Source of the DNA: Allobogoriella alba
Lineage (GTDB): Bacteria; Actinomycetota; Actinomycetes; Actinomycetales; Actinomycetaceae
Assembly (NCBI RefSeq): GCF_042665525.1
Contig: NZ_JBHTCQ010000001.1
Location: forward strand, 1 to 64,000
DNA: 64,000 nt
Direction of reading: 5' to 3'
The stretch's first letter is position 1; the number at the start of each line of letters is the position of its first letter. The position numbers and the translations under genes were made by a program. Shown here piece by piece: positions 1 to 8,120 of this stretch. The notes beneath the pieces are model-generated. The model did not search any database. It saw only the letters and a list, made by a program, of their open reading frames with translations, and was not told the DNA's origin.

Positions 1-144
1 GCCCCGGCGAAGGTCGCGGCGGCGCCCCCGGCGAGGGTCGCGGCGGCGGCCCCGGCGAAGGTCGCGGCGGCGGCCCCGGCGAAGGTCGCGGCGGCGGCCC
101 CGGCGAAGGTCGCGGCGGCGGCCCCGGCGAAGGTCGCGGCGGCG
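1..144 (+). repeat. 24-bp tandem repeat, six copies
   Basis: Six head-to-tail 24-bp units (1-24, 25-48, 49-72, 73-96, 97-120, 121-144). Copies 3 to 6 are identical. Copy 2 differs from copy 1 at two positions. The array may extend left of the window. The period is a multiple of 3, so copy-number change would add or remove whole octads of the encoded tail. Confidence 0.95.
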
Positions 145-161
145 GTCAGGACCGCAACTGA
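1..161 (+). CDS. C-terminal end of a protein with an RGG-rich repeat tail (partial, 5' end outside window)
   Basis: The frame starting at base 3 is open from the window edge to a TGA at 159-161. It reads six octads of the form PGEGRGGG (the first and second junction have Ala for one Gly), then ends GGQDRN. Arg/Gly-rich tails of this kind are known in RNA-binding proteins such as DEAD-box helicases and other nucleic-acid-binding proteins, but the domain that would identify this protein lies outside the window. The tail is predicted to be disordered and basic. A strong hairpin 10 bases after the stop supports this as a real gene end. The function cannot be named from what is visible. Confidence 0.6.
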   Translation, partial: PGEGRGGAPGEGRGGGPGEGRGGGPGEGRGGGPGEGRGGGPGEGRGGGQDRN

Positions 162-170
162 CGCGAGGAC

Positions 171-199
171 GGCGCCCGGCAGAGCATCTGCCGGGCGCC
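171..199 (+). terminator. Intrinsic terminator-like hairpin
   Basis: A perfect 12-bp inverted repeat (171-182 with 188-199) with a 5-base loop, directly after the stop codon at 161. There is no strong U-tract, which is common for high-GC actinobacterial terminators. Confidence 0.75.
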
Positions 200-272
200 G
201 TCGTCCGTCCGTCCGGGTGCGCGTCGCGCGTTTTGCGGTGACCATCGGGGAACACGACCGACGGAGGTCCCC

Positions 273-485
273 ATGAGCACCGACGACACACCCGCGAAGC
301 CCGGCCCGTCCAGCACGGACCCCTCGGCGCGCACGGCCGAGACGCCCGCCGCGCCGAAGAGCCCCGGACCACCACCAGGCGGCGTCCCTGGCCAGACACC
401 GACGTCTGCAGAGTCCCCGGACTCGCCTGGGCCCGAGGCACCGAAGAGCCCAGGCCCGCCGTCCGGCTCCGTCCCGGAGCGCTGA
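273..485 (+). CDS. Small proline-rich, probably disordered protein
   Basis: A 70-residue ORF with ATG start and a strong Shine-Dalgarno sequence (GGAGGT, 265-270). Composition is dominated by Pro, Ser, Gly, Thr and Ala, with no hydrophobic segment or signal peptide, so it should be cytosolic and unstructured. A motif is duplicated: APKSPGPPPGGVPGQ near residues 27-41 and APKSPGPPSGSVPER at the C-terminus. It stands alone between two hairpins, so it is probably its own transcription unit. I recognise no family. The good ribosome site and flanking terminators favour a real gene, but low-complexity ORFs occur by chance at this GC content. Confidence 0.5.
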   Translation: MSTDDTPAKPGPSSTDPSARTAETPAAPKSPGPPPGGVPGQTPTSAESPDSPGPEAPKSPGPPSGSVPER

Positions 486-500
486 GGCCAGGTCGGCATC

Positions 501-529
501 GGCCGGTTCGCGCGCAACGCGGACCGGCC
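501..529 (+). terminator. Intrinsic terminator-like hairpin
   Basis: A 12-bp stem (501-512 with 518-529, one T-G wobble) and a 5-base loop, 16 bases after the stop of the small proline-rich ORF. Confidence 0.65.
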
Positions 530-898
530 CACCTCGAACGCGGCGGACCAGGATGAGGCCGCTGCGGATTGCCGCACGCCTTGTGCGGGACGCCGCAGAA
601 TTCGGACCCCTGTTCCCTGATTCTCTGGCCGCCGCACCAGCCCCTCAATACGGTGAATCTCGGCGCTCAGGAGTGTTCCCTCAGCATTTCCTGGTGCGGT
701 CGGGCCGACGCAGTTCTGAGACGGACGTTGCCGGCGCCGACCTTGGCAAGTGGCGATGCTGAACGGCCGGATGGTCGGCCCTGAGGCAATCGCTCAAAGG
801 GGGGCCAGTTCGGTGGTGTGCGCACGACGTTCAGGCGGCGTCAGGACCGTTCTCGTGACTCCCGGGATCTCCGTAGGCAAACGAGAGGGGCAAGGAGA
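530..898. other. Intergenic region without a recognisable gene
   Basis: About 370 bases before the secreted repeat protein. Open frames here are short and lack ribosome sites or recognisable products. A promoter and 5' leader for the gene at 899 presumably lie here, but I could not pick out convincing -35/-10 boxes. Confidence 0.5.
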
Positions 899-2401
899 AT
901 GTCCAGCAGATTCGCACGATCCGGCCGGAAGTGGCTGGCGGCCGCAGCGGCCACCTCGGCACTCGTGCTCGGGGGAGGTGTCGCCACCGCGACGGCCGGC
1001 CATGCCGCCGGTGGCGACGGTGGCGGACACGGCGGGGGGCACGAGGGCGGCGGAGACGCCTGCGAGTTCTTCCTGGAGCACATGTGGGCGAACGAGGACG
1101 GCATCCCGCTCCTCGGGAGCTTCTCCCATGTGAACGAGCACCACACCGATCCGGCCTACGAGAACCTCGTGCTCTCGTTGGCCAGTGGCGCCATCGGCAA
1201 CTCCAACATGCCGATCATCGACGTCTACGGTGGCCCTCTCGGCTGGATCCCCGTCTTCAACCCCTCGCACGTGCGGGGTCACGACACCGACTACGTCACG
1301 TTGCTCACGTCGTGCGGCGGGATCGGCATCCCCCTGGACAGCAATGACCTGACGACCCTGAACGTGCCGTCGGTCGAGGAGCTCGCGAACCTCTCGGACC
1401 TGATCATCCCGGGACTGCCGACGCCCGAGATGCTCACGGACCCCAACTACATCTGGGAGACCACCGACGCGTCCGCGATCCTGGAGCGCGTCACGCCCCA
1501 GACGCTGCTCAACCTCGATGAGTACGTGGGCTTCGCCGGCGACCACGTGGACACCTGGCGTCTGCTGTGGGAGACCGCGCTCGAGGCTGTGACCACTGGC
1601 GACCCCGCGGGTGTGCTCGAGGTCCTGCAGATCACGGAGAACATCAACACCCTCGAGTCGCTGTCCAGCGTCGTCGGCGAGGACGCGGTGGGCGATGTGC
1701 TCAACGGCGCCACGCTCACTCGCGTCCTGGGCGACGAGCCGCTGTCAGGCGTGATCGGTGAAGAGGCGCTGACCGGCGTTCTGGACGAGGAGACGCTCAC
1801 AGAGCTCTTCGGTGAGGATGCGCTGTCCGGTCTCCTGGGCGGCGAGGACGGCCTCGTCGGCGGTGATGTCCTCGGCGGCATCGACGGCCTGCTGGGCGGC
1901 GAGGGCGGTGTCGTCGGTGGCGACGGCGACCTCCTCGGCGGCATCGACGGCCTGCTCGGTGGCGAGGGCGGTCTTGTCGGTGGCGACGGCGACCTCCTCG
2001 GCGGCATCGACGGCCTGCTCGGTGGCGGTGAGGCCGGCGGCGGTCAGCCTGGCGGAGGAGACTCCTCGAGCTCGACCGACTTCAGCGTGATCCTGACCGG
2101 CGACCAGTCCTCCGGCGCGGGTCAGTGCCAGGGCACCCTGAACGGCAACACGTTGACGGTCACCTGCATCTACACCGGCATGGACTCCGAGGTCACCTCG
2201 GTCTCCCTGAGCACAGGCGGTGCCGGCAGCGATCTCGAGCTGACGGCGAACGGCGGCACGAGTGGTGGAGCCGGCGGCTCCTTCGAGCTGACCGACGAGC
2301 AGGTCGCCGCGCTGACCAGCGGCGAGTACACGATCACCGTCAGCACCAGCAACGGGACCGGCGACATCAGCGGCGCCCTCGAGGGCTGCGGGTGCAACTG
2401 A
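899..2401 (+). CDS. Secreted protein with Gly/Leu repeats and a CHRD-like C-terminal domain
   Basis: 500 residues from the ATG at 899, preceded by AGGAG. An in-frame start at 818 has no ribosome site and would bury the signal peptide. Residues 1-36 form a Sec signal peptide (basic start, Ala/Val-rich core, likely cleavage after AGHA), followed by a Gly/His-rich linker. Residues of about 255-310 form degenerate 9-10-residue repeats (GEEALTGVLD, GEDALSGLLG). Residues 312-372 are three longer repeats based on LLGGEGGLVGGDGDLLGGIDG with the last Gly shared. The last ~105 residues end with a pattern typical of CHRD domains: a turn after LTDEQVAALTSGEY, a strand of TITVSTSN, then GDISGAL. There is no LPxTG motif, so it is probably released or loosely wall-bound. 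Function unknown. Confidence 0.8.
   Translation: MSSRFARSGRKWLAAAAATSALVLGGGVATATAGHAAGGDGGGHGGGHEGGGDACEFFLEHMWANEDGIPLLGSFSHVNEHHTDPAYENLVLSLASGAIGNSNMPIIDVYGGPLGWIPVFNPSHVRGHDTDYVTLLTSCGGIGIPLDSNDLTTLNVPSVEELANLSDLIIPGLPTPEMLTDPNYIWETTDASAILERVTPQTLLNLDEYVGFAGDHVDTWRLLWETALEAVTTGDPAGVLEVLQITENINTLESLSSVVGEDAVGDVLNGATLTRVLGDEPLSGVIGEEALTGVLDEETLTELFGEDALSGLLGGEDGLVGGDVLGGIDGLLGGEGGVVGGDGDLLGGIDGLLGGEGGLVGGDGDLLGGIDGLLGGGEAGGGQPGGGDSSSSTDFSVILTGDQSSGAGQCQGTLNGNTLTVTCIYTGMDSEVTSVSLSTGGAGSDLELTANGGTSGGAGGSFELTDEQVAALTSGEYTITVSTSNGTGDISGALEGCGCN
1832..2014 (+). repeat. Intragenic tandem repeat of 57-63 bp, three units
   Basis: Units at 1832-1888 (57 bp), 1889-1951 (63 bp) and 1952-2014 (63 bp), the last two nearly identical. 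They encode 19- and 21-residue Gly/Asp/Leu-rich repeats in the secreted protein. Confidence 0.9.
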
Positions 2402-2439
2402 TCGCGTCACCGCTCGGCGCTGACGTGAGCTGATGCGAG

Positions 2440-2469
2440 GATGGGGCCGGGAGCGATCCCGGCCCCATC
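2440..2469. terminator. Bidirectional intrinsic terminator
   Basis: A perfect 13-bp stem (2440-2452 with 2457-2469) with a GCGA loop, followed by TTTCT. It lies between the convergent secreted-protein and amidase genes and should serve both. Confidence 0.9.
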
Positions 2470-2492
2470 TTTCTCGTGCGCGCCCGGACGCC

Positions 2493-3929
2493 TCACCGGT
2501 CGGGCGGGAAGGTCGGCCACGGGTCCGCCGCCTCGAGCGCCGCGGCCAGGCTCAGCAGGGTCTGCTCCGCGCCGGTCCGGCCGCCGAGCATGACACCGAA
2601 CGGCAGCTCCACGCCGTCGACCTCGGCACGGTGCAGGGGCAGGCTGATCGACGGGGCCCCGATGATGTTCCAGGTCGACGTCCACGGCGTGAAGGCCTTC
2701 TGCGCCTCGAAGTCCCCCTCCGGGTCCTCGTCGTCGCGCATCGAGCCGATCGGCACGGGCGGCTGCGCGAGCGTCGGGCTGAGGACCACGTCCACACCGG
2801 ACCAGTGCAGCGCGGTCTGGCGGGTGAGCCGCTGCACCGCGGCGACGGCGTCGGCGTACTGCGCCCCGGACACCCGGCGGCCGCGGTCGCGCAGCCAGCG
2901 GGTCAGCGGCACGAGCCGCTCCTCGGCCTCTGGCGGGATCGGCGCCTGCAGCGCGCCGACCTCCCACAGCGGGCCGAACGCCAGCCAGTCCTCGTCCGAG
3001 AACGGCACGGTGACGGGCTCGAGGTGATGACCCATGTCCTCCAGGAGACGAGCGACGCGGTCGACGGCGACCAGAGCCTCGCGGTGCACGGGTGCGTCGG
3101 CAACCGTGATCGGGTCGGTCAGCACCCCGATGCGCAGCGGACCCGCGTCCCGGTCGCAGGCGGCGAGGAATGAGTCCTGCGGCAGCGCGAGGTGATAGGT
3201 GTCCCCCGGCCACGGCTGCGCCAGCACGTCGAGGAACGCAGCGCTGTCTCGCACCGTGCGGGTCAGGACGCCGTCCACGGCGAGTCCGGCGCCGTCCACA
3301 CCGTACGGGCCCCGGGAGACCCGGCCGCGGGAGGCCTTCAAGCCGACCAGGCCGCAGGCCGAGGCCGGGATCCGCAACGACCCTCCGCCGTCGTTCCCAT
3401 GGGCGGCGGGCACGATGCCGGCGGCGACCGCGGCCGCAGCCCCGCCGCTGGACCCGCCCGCGGTCCGGGACCGGTCCCACGGTGTACGGGCCGGCGGGGC
3501 GATGTCCGGCTCGGTGTAGGGCGGCAGGGCCAGCTCGGGCACGTTGGTCTTGCCGACCATGAGGGTGCCGGCGCCGCGCAGCAGGCTGGTGACGCCGTCG
3601 TCCACCGGGGCGACGAACCCGTCCAGCGCGGCCGAACCCGCCCGGAACGGCAGTCCGGCGACCATCGTGACGTCCTTGATCGGGACGGGGACACCGAGGA
3701 ACGCGGGCAGCGCCGCCGCGTGCGCACCACGAGAGCCCGACAGCAGCTCGCTCGCCTCGGCGGCCTGCGCCCGGGCGCGGTCTTCGGCCACGTGCACGAA
3801 CGCCCCGACGTCGGGACCGAGCCGGTGGGCGCGCTCGATCGTGTGCTCGGCGACCTCCTCCGGCGAGACCTGACCGCCGCGCACGACGGCGGCCAGGTCG
3901 AGGGCGGACAGGTCGTGGATCTCGCTCAC
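2493..3929 (-). CDS. Amidase (amidase-signature family)
   Basis: 478 residues, normal for the family, which hydrolyses carboxylic amides with a Ser-cisSer-Lys triad. Lys85 (in PIKD), the cis-Ser within GGSSGG (residues 158-163) and the nucleophile Ser184 (in GGGSLRIPA) are all present. There is no signal peptide, so it is cytosolic. The start is GTG. It is divergent from the prolyl oligopeptidase gene, 47 bases away, so the two may share a regulatory region. Possible substrates include aliphatic or aryl amides. GatA is unlikely because no gatC or gatB lies beside it. The family is certain; the substrate is unknown. Confidence 0.93.
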   Translation of the reverse strand: MSEIHDLSALDLAAVVRGGQVSPEEVAEHTIERAHRLGPDVGAFVHVAEDRARAQAAEASELLSGSRGAHAAALPAFLGVPVPIKDVTMVAGLPFRAGSAALDGFVAPVDDGVTSLLRGAGTLMVGKTNVPELALPPYTEPDIAPPARTPWDRSRTAGGSSGGAAAAVAAGIVPAAHGNDGGGSLRIPASACGLVGLKASRGRVSRGPYGVDGAGLAVDGVLTRTVRDSAAFLDVLAQPWPGDTYHLALPQDSFLAACDRDAGPLRIGVLTDPITVADAPVHREALVAVDRVARLLEDMGHHLEPVTVPFSDEDWLAFGPLWEVGALQAPIPPEAEERLVPLTRWLRDRGRRVSGAQYADAVAAVQRLTRQTALHWSGVDVVLSPTLAQPPVPIGSMRDDEDPEGDFEAQKAFTPWTSTWNIIGAPSISLPLHRAEVDGVELPFGVMLGGRTGAEQTLLSLAAALEAADPWPTFPPDR

Positions 3930-3976
3930 TCCCCGACCGTAGCCCGCGGCCTTGCGCCGCGTGGTGAGATAACGGG

Positions 3977-6091
3977 GTGACCCAGACGCATGACGCGACC
4001 CGCAGGACGACCGAGGACACCGACCCGCACGCCTGGCTCGAGGACGTGGAGGGAGCCGACCAGCTCACCTGGGTGCGCGAGCGCAACGCCCATGCCGAGA
4101 ACGCGCTCGGCGGTGAGCGCTTCGAGGCCATGCGCGCAGAGATCCTCGAGGTGCTCGACTCGACCGAGAAGATCCCGGCCGTCGTCCAGCGCGGGGAGTA
4201 CCTCTACAACTTCTGGACGGACGCGGACCATGAGCGCGGGCTCTGGCGCCGGACCACCTGGGAGTCCTACCGCACGGACCGCCCGGAGTGGGAGGTCCTC
4301 ATCGACGTCGACGCCCTCGGCGCCGAGGAGGGCGTGAACTGGGTGTGGCACGGAGCCCACGTGCTCAAGCCCTCGCACACGCGGGCGCTGGTAGCCCTCT
4401 CCCGCGGCGGCTCCGACGCCGACGTGACGCGCGAGTTCGACCTGGAGACCAAGACCTGGGTCGAGGACGGGTTCACGCGCGAGGAGTCCAAGGGCGGCAT
4501 GGGCTGGGCCGACGAGACCGGCGACGCGGTATGGGTGTACACGGACTTCGGCAACGGCTCGATGACGACGTCGGGCTACCCGCGTACGGTGCGACGCTGG
4601 CAGCGCGGGACACCGCTGGCGGAGGCGCCCGAGGTCTTCGCCGGCCGGAGCGACGACATGGTCATCGGTGCCGGCCGGGACCAGACGCCGGGCTTCGAGC
4701 GCGACATCGTCTTCCGGCACCTCGCGTTCTACTCGTCCGAGACCTATCTGCTGCGGGACGATGCGCTGACGCTCCTCGAGGTCCCCCGGTCCAGCGAGCC
4801 GGACCTGTTCCGGGAGTGGCTGACGGTCGAGCTCCGGGAGGAGTGGACGCCGGAGGGTGGGGACACGACGTATCCGGGCGGGGCGTTGCTGGCGATCCCG
4901 CTCGAGGCCTTCCTCGCCGGGGAGCGCCGCTTCGAGGTGCTCTACACACCGAGCGCCAGGACGTCGCTCGCGGGAGCGACGTGGACCCGCCACCACCTCG
5001 TCCTCAACATCCTCGACGACGTCTCGAACCGGCTCGAGGTGGTCACACCGCCGACCGCCGGCTCGGAGACGCCGTGGCGACGGCGACCACTCGACCTCAG
5101 CGGCGGCACCGACGGGACCGTTGTGCCCGCGCTGGCGACGATCGCCGTGTCCGCGATCGACCCGGACACCTCGGACGCCCTGTGGCTCACCACGACGGGG
5201 TTCCTCACCCCGACCACGCTCTCCCGGCTCGACCTCGACGCCGACGGCGCGACGACGTCGCTCGAGCCGCTGAAGTCCCTGCCGGCCTACTTCGACGCCT
5301 CCGGCCTGGAGGTCGAGCAGCACTTCGTGAGGTCCGCGGACGGGACCCGCGTCCCGTACTTCCAGGTCGCCGCGGCCGAGACGACGACGGACCGGAATCC
5401 GGCCCCGACGCTGCTGTACGGGTACGGCGGGTTCGAGATCTCGCGCGTGCCCGCCTACTCCGGCAGCGTCGGGCGGGCCTGGCTCTCCCGCGGCGGGGTG
5501 TACGTGGTCGCGAACATCCGCGGCGGCGGCGAGTACGGACCTCGCTGGCACCAGGCGGCCCTGAAGGAGAACCGCCACCGGGCGTACGAGGACTTCGCCG
5601 CGGTCGCACGTGACCTCGCGGCGCGGGGGGTGGCCGACCGGGCTCACCTGGGCGCCCAAGGGGGATCGAACGGCGGCCTGCTGATGGGCAACATGCTGAC
5701 GGGCTATCCCGAGCTGTTCGGCGCGATCGTCTGCCAGGTTCCGCTGCTGGACATGAAGCGGTACTCGCACCTGCTGGCCGGCGCCTCGTGGATGGCCGAG
5801 TACGGCGACCCGGACGACCCCGAGCAGTGGGAGTTCATCAGGACCTTCTCCCCGTACCACCTCATCGACGAGAACCGGGACTACCCGCCGATCCTGTTCA
5901 CCACCTCCACCCGGGACGACCGCGTCCACCCCGGGCACGCGCGGAAGATGGCCGCGCGCCTGATCGAGGCGGGCAAGGACGTGACGTCCTACGAGAACAT
6001 CGAGGGCGGGCACGGCGGCGCGGCGACCAATGCCCAGGCCGCCTTCATGCAGGCGTTGGCGTTCGAGTTCCTCTGGCAACGGATCGGATGA
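3977..6091 (+). CDS. Prolyl oligopeptidase family serine peptidase (S9A type)
   Basis: 704 residues: an N-terminal propeller region (about 1-430) followed by an alpha/beta hydrolase domain. Catalytic residues fit the family: Ser564 in GGSNGG, an Asp in TRDDRVHP (residues 647-648) and His679 in EGGHGG. The family cleaves short peptides after proline or, in oligopeptidase B relatives, after basic residues. There is no signal peptide, so it should act in the cytosol on imported or turnover peptides. The start is GTG. No operon partner is evident. Confidence 0.93.
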   Translation: MTQTHDATRRTTEDTDPHAWLEDVEGADQLTWVRERNAHAENALGGERFEAMRAEILEVLDSTEKIPAVVQRGEYLYNFWTDADHERGLWRRTTWESYRTDRPEWEVLIDVDALGAEEGVNWVWHGAHVLKPSHTRALVALSRGGSDADVTREFDLETKTWVEDGFTREESKGGMGWADETGDAVWVYTDFGNGSMTTSGYPRTVRRWQRGTPLAEAPEVFAGRSDDMVIGAGRDQTPGFERDIVFRHLAFYSSETYLLRDDALTLLEVPRSSEPDLFREWLTVELREEWTPEGGDTTYPGGALLAIPLEAFLAGERRFEVLYTPSARTSLAGATWTRHHLVLNILDDVSNRLEVVTPPTAGSETPWRRRPLDLSGGTDGTVVPALATIAVSAIDPDTSDALWLTTTGFLTPTTLSRLDLDADGATTSLEPLKSLPAYFDASGLEVEQHFVRSADGTRVPYFQVAAAETTTDRNPAPTLLYGYGGFEISRVPAYSGSVGRAWLSRGGVYVVANIRGGGEYGPRWHQAALKENRHRAYEDFAAVARDLAARGVADRAHLGAQGGSNGGLLMGNMLTGYPELFGAIVCQVPLLDMKRYSHLLAGASWMAEYGDPDDPEQWEFIRTFSPYHLIDENRDYPPILFTTSTRDDRVHPGHARKMAARLIEAGKDVTSYENIEGGHGGAATNAQAAFMQALAFEFLWQRIG

Positions 6092-6283
6092 GCGACACCG
6101 ACGAGTGCCTGTTCTGAGGCTGGTTGCGTCGGCCGGGGCCACCGTGCCGCCCAGCCTCCGCGTGAGGTAGGGACCTATGCCGGGCGGCGAGTCCCACAGG
6201 CAGGCCTCCTCATGGCATGACCGTCCGGCGAGGTGGTAGTTCTTGTCCGCCGAGATCACCGAGAGCAAAGGGCCGATGGGCGC

Positions 6284-6592
6284 ATGATCTTCTTTGGCTG
6301 GGGCGGGAAGAGCCTGAGCAAGCAGGTCTCACCGCAGCATGTGGTGGTGCGGACCTACCGCTACTTCCACCTCATGTTCCTCTTCCGCGTCGCCTTCAAG
6401 TACTCCTACCAGCTGGCGACCGCGGGCCCGCAAGGGTGGATGCACAGGCCGATGAGTGACGAGGAGGCGTTGCAGGCCCTGGGCGGCGAGCACCTCTCTC
6501 CGAACTGGTGGCAGCGGTTCAGCATCTGGATCCTGCCGGTAGGCATCGCCGTCGCGATCGCGCTCGGGAACCTCGCCACACTGGGCAGCTGA
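6284..6592 (+). CDS. Small single-pass membrane protein, unknown function
   Basis: 102 residues from the ATG at 6284. An upstream GTG at 6233 in the same frame adds a low-complexity Arg-rich stretch and is less likely. The protein starts MIFFGWGGKS, has an aromatic, basic middle part (RTYRYFHLMFLF), an acidic stretch MSDEEALQALGG, and one clear membrane helix near the C-terminus (WILPVGIAVAIALG). The ribosome site is weak. It ends 9 bases from the stop of the convergent hspR gene. I do not recognise the family. Confidence 0.6.
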   Translation: MIFFGWGGKSLSKQVSPQHVVVRTYRYFHLMFLFRVAFKYSYQLATAGPQGWMHRPMSDEEALQALGGEHLSPNWWQRFSIWILPVGIAVAIALGNLATLGS

Positions 6593-6601
6593 GCGGGTCG
6601 T

Positions 6602-7024
6602 TCAGCGGCCGGGCGGACGCCACAGCACGAGCGCACCCGACGTCGTCGTGGAGACGCGGCGGACCCGTCGGCCGCGCGGCACGGCGACCACGTCCCCGGT
6701 CGCGTCGGCCGCGAAGACCCGGCGGCCTGGCTCTGCGACGGACCGAAGCCGGTCGTTCTCCTCCCGGACCCGCTCCAGCTCGCGCTCGAGCCACAGGATC
6801 CGCTTGATCCCGGCGAGGTTGACGCCCTCCTCCTGGCTGAGCCGCTGGACCTCGCGGAGCCGCGTGACGTCTCGCATGGAGTAACGCCGTCCGCGGCCGC
6901 GCGTGCGGCGCGGCTCGACGAGACCGAGCCGGTCGTACTGGCGCAGGGTCTGTGGATGCATCCCCGCGAGCCCGGCGGCGACGGAGATCGTCAGCACCGG
7001 CGCGTCCTCACGCCTGTCCGCCAT
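6602..7024 (-). CDS. hspR: HspR heat-shock repressor (MerR family)
   Basis: 140 residues. The N-terminal MerR-type helix-turn-helix covers about residues 11-50 (VLTISVAAGLAGMHPQTLRQ, then YDRLGLVEPRRT), with the GRRYSMRDVTRLREVQRLSQ segment that follows it in HspR proteins. A short coiled coil (ERELERVREENDRLR) comes next. HspR binds HAIR operators and represses dnaK operons, with DnaK as co-repressor. It is last in dnaK-grpE-dnaJ-hspR, 24 bases after dnaJ, with a good ribosome site. Two HAIR sites lie upstream of dnaK, so autoregulation of the operon is expected. Confidence 0.95.
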   Translation of the reverse strand: MADRREDAPVLTISVAAGLAGMHPQTLRQYDRLGLVEPRRTRGRGRRYSMRDVTRLREVQRLSQEEGVNLAGIKRILWLERELERVREENDRLRSVAEPGRRVFAADATGDVVAVPRGRRVRRVSTTTSGALVLWRPPGR

Positions 7025-7048
7025 CGTCCTGCCTCCCCTCGGCGCCGG

Positions 7049-8044
7049 TCACCGCGCGGCCTGCTCCATGAGCCCCGCGCGCGGGTCGGCGCCGTCGTTG
7101 GCGGTGGCGAAGGCCTGGACGGCCTCCTTCGCCGCCTTGGACAGCCGGCTCGGGACGACGACGTTGACCGTGACCAGCAGATCGCCGTCCGGACCGTTCT
7201 TCACGTGCAGGCCACGGCGGCGCACCCGCAGCGTCCGGCCCGACGGAGTCCCGGCGGGGACCTTGACCTTCACGGTCCGCCCGTCCAGCGTCGGCACCTC
7301 GATGGTCGCCCCGAGGGCGGCCTCGTCGAAGGTGACCGGGACGGTCAGGCGGACGTGGTTGCCGTCCAGCGAGAACAGCGGGTGCGGCTCCACGTGCACC
7401 GTGACGATGAGGTCGCCGGGCTCCCCACCGTTCATGCCGGGGCGCCCCTTGCCACGCAGCCGGATCTTCTGCCCGTCGTGGACGCCTGGGGGGATCCGCA
7501 CAGTCATGGTGCGTCCCTCGACCGTCAGCTGGACGGTCGACCCCTCGACGGCGTTCCGGAAGGGCAGGCTGGCCGCGGTGGCGACGTCCTGCCCGCGCTG
7601 CGCCCGGCGTCGCGACCCGAAGCCGCCCCCGCCGAACACCCCCGAGAACAGGTCCTCGAAGCCCGCCGGCCCCGCACCCTCGTTCGTGGTCGAGTACCGG
7701 ACACGCGGCCCGCCGGTGCCCGCCCCGCCGAACATCCCGGAGAACAGGTCCTCGAAGCCGGCGCCGGAGGCCGGGCCTCCCGATCCGGCGGAGAACCGGG
7801 CCCCTCCGCCGGCCATCGCGCGCAGCGCGTCGTACTGCTTACGCTGCTCGGGGTCGGAGAGCACCGCGTACGCCTCGCCGACCGACTTGAAGCGTTCCTC
7901 CGCGCCCGCATCACCCGGGTTCTGATCGGGGTGGTACTGCCGGGCAAGCTTCCGGTAGGACTTCTTGATCGTGTCAGGGTCGGCGTCCTTGGGCACACCG
8001 AGAGCGGCGTAGAAGTCCTTCTCCAGCCAGTCCTGACCAGTCAA
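7049..8044 (-). CDS. dnaJ: DnaJ-type co-chaperone lacking the zinc-finger domain
   Basis: 331 residues with a J domain (HPD at 38-40), a Gly/Phe-rich linker (about 75-165) and the two C-terminal substrate-binding beta domains. The CxxCxGxG zinc-finger repeats of classical DnaJ are absent, making it a class II (CbpA-like) J protein. It stimulates DnaK ATPase activity and delivers substrates. The start is TTG, chosen because a strong AGGAGGTGAG site sits just before it and no ATG or GTG fits. It lies 76 bases after grpE in the HspR operon. Confidence 0.92.
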   Translation of the reverse strand: MTGQDWLEKDFYAALGVPKDADPDTIKKSYRKLARQYHPDQNPGDAGAEERFKSVGEAYAVLSDPEQRKQYDALRAMAGGGARFSAGSGGPASGAGFEDLFSGMFGGAGTGGPRVRYSTTNEGAGPAGFEDLFSGVFGGGGFGSRRRAQRGQDVATAASLPFRNAVEGSTVQLTVEGRTMTVRIPPGVHDGQKIRLRGKGRPGMNGGEPGDLIVTVHVEPHPLFSLDGNHVRLTVPVTFDEAALGATIEVPTLDGRTVKVKVPAGTPSGRTLRVRRRGLHVKNGPDGDLLVTVNVVVPSRLSKAAKEAVQAFATANDGADPRAGLMEQAAR

Positions 8045-8120
8045 GACTCACCTCCTCGATCGTGCGGTGCCGCGGCGGCCGTCGACCGGCCACCGCGGCA
8101 CCAGACGCCTGATGTCCTGC

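Noticed and set aside
1..144. CRISPR array
   Set aside because: The 24-bp units are directly adjacent without unique spacers and are in frame in a coding region.
3926..6268. A 780-codon open frame on the minus strand, opposite the prolyl oligopeptidase
   Set aside because: It is a mirror frame caused by high GC in third codon positions. Its translation is Arg/Gly/Val-rich with no motifs, while the + strand encodes a complete enzyme with its catalytic triad.
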